The notes beneath the pieces are model-generated. The model searched no databases, was not told the DNA's origin, and saw only the letters and a list, made by a program, of their open reading frames with translations. A stretch of DNA of 64,000 bases. Source: Streptomyces sp. ISL-11 (GTDB lineage Bacteria > Actinomycetota > Actinomycetes > Streptomycetales > Streptomycetaceae). Positions within the stretch are counted from its first letter, which is position 1; every line of letters starts with the position of its first letter. Made by a program: the position numbers and the translations under genes. Location: assembly GCF_018614525.1 (NCBI RefSeq), contig NZ_JAGGOL010000006.1, forward strand, positions 1-64,000, written 5' to 3'. Below, one piece after another: positions 62,391-64,000 of the stretch.

Positions 62391-62757
62391 TGCGTGAGCA
62401 GGCATGGCAAAGGTTTCGTTCTTCCGGGCGGGGCCTCGACGCCCCGGTCGACACCTATCTGCCGGGCCTCGTACGCGGGGAGGGGATCGACGGGCGCCAT
62501 ATCACCGCCCGTCAGCTCCTGCAGCACACCAGCGGGCTTCCCGACCCGGGCTGCGCCACACCTACTTCCCCGCCCCCGGTGACGTGACCATCCGAGAGCC
62601 CCATCCCAAGGGCTCGACGGGGACTCATACGACAGGGACTCAGCAGGCGCGCCTCTGCGCGACGTCACGGAAATGGACCCCTCCTGGGGCTGGGCGGCAG
62701 GTCAGATGATCTCCACCGGCTCCGACCTCAACCGGTTTCACCGCGCTCCTGGGCGGT
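62391..62757 (+). pseudogene. Decayed serine beta-lactamase/DD-peptidase-type hydrolase
   Basis: Three pieces of a serine hydrolase occur in three frames: LDAPVDTYLPGLVRGEG with QLLQHTSGLPD (frame of 62391), GLRHTYFPAPGDVTIREPHPKG (about 62550-62620) and EMDPSWGWAAGQMISTGSDLNRFHRAL (about 62668-62755). The region with the nucleophile SxxK at the N-terminus and the middle YxN segment are missing. The C-terminal end stops where element copy D begins. The gene cannot make a functional enzyme. Confidence 0.85.
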
Positions 62758-62900
62758 GTCCGGCGCCTCTTCGGCTGCGGGCCGCCTGTGCCGCTTTGTC
62801 GCCTGCGGCGGGCGAGCGCCCTGCGGGCGCGTCCTCAATCGCCGGACGGGCTGGATTTGGGCTTGGCTCAGCCATCTTCAGCCCGTCCAGGCGACGGAAA
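62752..62900. repeat. Dispersed palindromic element, copy D (truncated)
   Basis: Same orientation as copy A, sharing its start GCGGTGTCCGG and CTCTTCGGCTGCGGGCCG. The left arm is 62832-62852; the right arm begins at 62880 as AGCCCGTCC but loses the GATTGAGGA end and carries an extra A. The distal flank seen in copies A-C is absent. It sits at the 3' end of the dead serine hydrolase. Confidence 0.8.
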
Positions 62901-63025
62901 GGGCAACCAGTCAACCCGCCGATGAATTTCGGGATTCCCTTTCCGTCCCCATCCACCCGGTTTTCACCCCTGCTGCTCGACGGCAGGTGACACCCCCAAC
63001 GAGGGTGGCACAGCACTCCTCTGAA

Positions 63026-63056
63026 TTGGCGTCAACAGCCCCTGCTGCTCTAGACT
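63026..63056 (+). promoter_or_regulatory. Likely promoter of the 63.1-kb gene
   Basis: TTGGCG (63026-63031) and TAGACT (63051-63056) are separated by 19 bp, close to the principal sigma pattern. The start codon is 37 bp downstream, preceded by AAGGAGGGG. No other feature is seen between copy D and this promoter. Confidence 0.6.
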
Positions 63057-63092
63057 TTACGCACGTACCAACAAAAAGGAGGGGCGCCATCC

Positions 63093-63494
63093 ATGGGCAC
63101 CAAATTCATTGAGGTAGACGAATCCCACAAGGGTCAGCCGGGCGTGGAAGAAGGGGTAAAGACGATCGAGGTCGGTGGTCAGACGATCACGACGCCGATT
63201 TTCGTCCAGCGAATCGACTTCGACGACCTCGCCCCCGAGGTGACCGATAATCTGACCACGGTCAAGTTCGCTGTGACAGTGACCGAGGAAATGGAGGACC
63301 TGACGGGGGACGTGGACGAGGATGGTTCCCCGGTGACGGAGATCAAGGAAATCCAGGTGCCCAAGTGGCTCGAAGTCGACATGGGGCCCGAGTCTCTGAA
63401 GCAGTACGAGGACGTAATGGCGCCCTTCTTCGCCGCCGCCCGCGAAACCGAGGCACCGACCGTGCCCGCGCCCCGCAAGCGCCGGAAGAAGTGA
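63093..63494 (+). CDS. Small acidic protein with basic tail, unknown function
   Basis: 133 residues from an ATG behind a very strong AAGGAGGGG. The body is acidic and beta-rich (KTIEVGGQTITTPIFVQR, KFAVTVTEEMEDLTG) and includes IQVPKWLEVDMGPESLKQYEDVMAPFFAAARE, loosely recalling the N-terminal dimerisation domain of Lsr2-type nucleoid proteins; the end PRKRRKK is basic, like a DNA-binding tail. I do not claim the family. It has its own promoter and terminator, so it is a single-gene unit that is probably well expressed. Confidence 0.75.
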   Translation: MGTKFIEVDESHKGQPGVEEGVKTIEVGGQTITTPIFVQRIDFDDLAPEVTDNLTTVKFAVTVTEEMEDLTGDVDEDGSPVTEIKEIQVPKWLEVDMGPESLKQYEDVMAPFFAAARETEAPTVPAPRKRRKK

Positions 63495-63500
63495 TCTCGC

Positions 63501-63528
63501 GCCCCTCTCCTGCCGCCAGGAGAGGGGC
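63501..63528 (+). terminator. Terminator hairpin after the 63.1-kb gene
   Basis: Perfect 12-bp arms at 63501-63512 and 63517-63528 with a 4-nt loop, 7 bp after the stop. Confidence 0.9.
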
Positions 63529-63576
63529 ACCGATCGCGATTCCGTGAGCGTTGTCGGCGGATCGCGGGCATTCCCC

Positions 63577-64000
63577 TCAGCCGAAGGCAGACGCATCCAC
63601 GGCACGGTAGACATCGATCGCTCGGGCCGAGTCGTCGTAGACCAGGCCGTAGCCATCGTTGACCATGGTGGGCGAGACGGGGCCGATGTCCGTGCGAAGG
63701 TCTCTGCCTGTACGGGTGTCAAGGGTCATGGCCTGATCGGCCTGGGCGTAGACGACCCCGTGCCATGCCGAGGTGATCTCGGGTGCGACACGGTTCGTCG
63801 ATGCGTCGGGCAGACGCCACACGACGTCCGAGGTGCGGACGTCCACTGCCCATACGGCAGCGTGGCCGGATCCGTCGGCTCCAGCGCAGATCGTCGTGTT
63901 CCACCCGTCGTAGTGGCAATCGAGCAGCGACGTGTCATCCGAGTCCAGGCGGGTCGCGCCGGTCGCGGCGTCGATGAGCAGGGTTCCGCCCGCGGCGGTC
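63577..64000 (-). CDS. PQQ-like beta-propeller protein, C-terminal part (continues past window)
   Basis: About 141 codons at the 3' end of a gene whose start lies beyond base 64000. The frame reads repeats such as GTLLIDAATGATRLD, AAVWAVDVRTSDVVWRLPD, VVYAQADQAMTLDTRTGRDLRTD and GLVYDDSARAIDVYRAVD. The spacing of hydrophobic strand, DxxTG turn and W/R fits PQQ-like (WD40-like) propeller blades. In Streptomyces such proteins are often kinase-associated or secreted. The domain context cannot be seen. Confidence 0.8.
   Translation of the reverse strand, partial: TAAGGTLLIDAATGATRLDSDDTSLLDCHYDGWNTTICAGADGSGHAAVWAVDVRTSDVVWRLPDASTNRVAPEITSAWHGVVYAQADQAMTLDTRTGRDLRTDIGPVSPTMVNDGYGLVYDDSARAIDVYRAVDASAFG

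Overview
The window is chromosomal DNA of a Streptomyces. It has very high G+C, GTG/TTG starts behind strong Shine-Dalgarno sequences, and development and stress genes typical of the genus. From memory, the block smeA-sffA-MocR/YczE-rbpA-fxsA-ppm1-lnt-amidohydrolase-Lrp-acyl-CoA dehydrogenase-chitinase (about 4.1-18.8 kb) follows the order around SCO1415-SCO1429 of S. coelicolor. I treat that part as conserved core. The rest is more accessory in character.

Layout. 0-4 kb: 3' part of an ATP-dependent DNA ligase, a secreted glycosidase-like protein and an ankyrin protein. 4-19.6 kb: the core block, with a sigma-R type promoter before rbpA and a direct-repeat chitinase promoter. 19.6-26 kb: a divergent tRNA-Arg(CCG), an aldo/keto reductase paired with an ArsR-like regulator, small secreted or Cys-rich proteins, an FHA protein, a maltokinase-cap protein and a sulfotransferase. 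26-33.3 kb: a DhaL-DhaM fusion without DhaK, a membrane PP2C phosphatase, a PIG-L deacetylase, a metal-chelate ABC importer and a GNAT enzyme. 33.4-42.4 kb: a Tat-exported phospholipase C-like protein; a P450 plus DIT1/PvcA-type isocyanide synthase operon, divergent from a translationally coupled copper operon (Met/His-rich peptide, P1B ATPase, PCuAC chaperone); an ECF sigma factor with a divergent mini zinc anti-sigma; and a Met-rich membrane protein. 42.7-51.8 kb: holin-like protein, GAF regulator with aldehyde dehydrogenase, tandem secreted hydrolases, an amber-interrupted gene, gene debris and an F420-type reductase. 52.7-61.6 kb: a compact, apparently undescribed biosynthetic locus, comprising a one-module A-T-TE NRPS, a DHA2 exporter, a clavaminate-synthase-like Fe/2-oxoglutarate oxygenase, an ArsR-like regulator, and an acetolactate synthase with an unusually short small subunit. 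62-64 kb: a decayed serine hydrolase, a small conserved protein and the end of a beta-propeller protein.

Four copies (A-D) of one long palindromic intergenic element lie in the window. Three abut TAG stop codons, and copies differ by a nested hairpin, an arm duplication, or truncation next to a dead gene.

The two strongest candidates for a new system are (i) the isocyanide synthase/P450 pair sharing a promoter region with copper-handling genes, suggesting a copper-binding isonitrile, and (ii) the A-T-TE/oxygenase/exporter locus fused by overlapping genes to an extra acetolactate synthase, suggesting an amino-acid-derived product with a built-in precursor or self-resistance enzyme. Functional assignments are from motifs read by eye; no database search was run.
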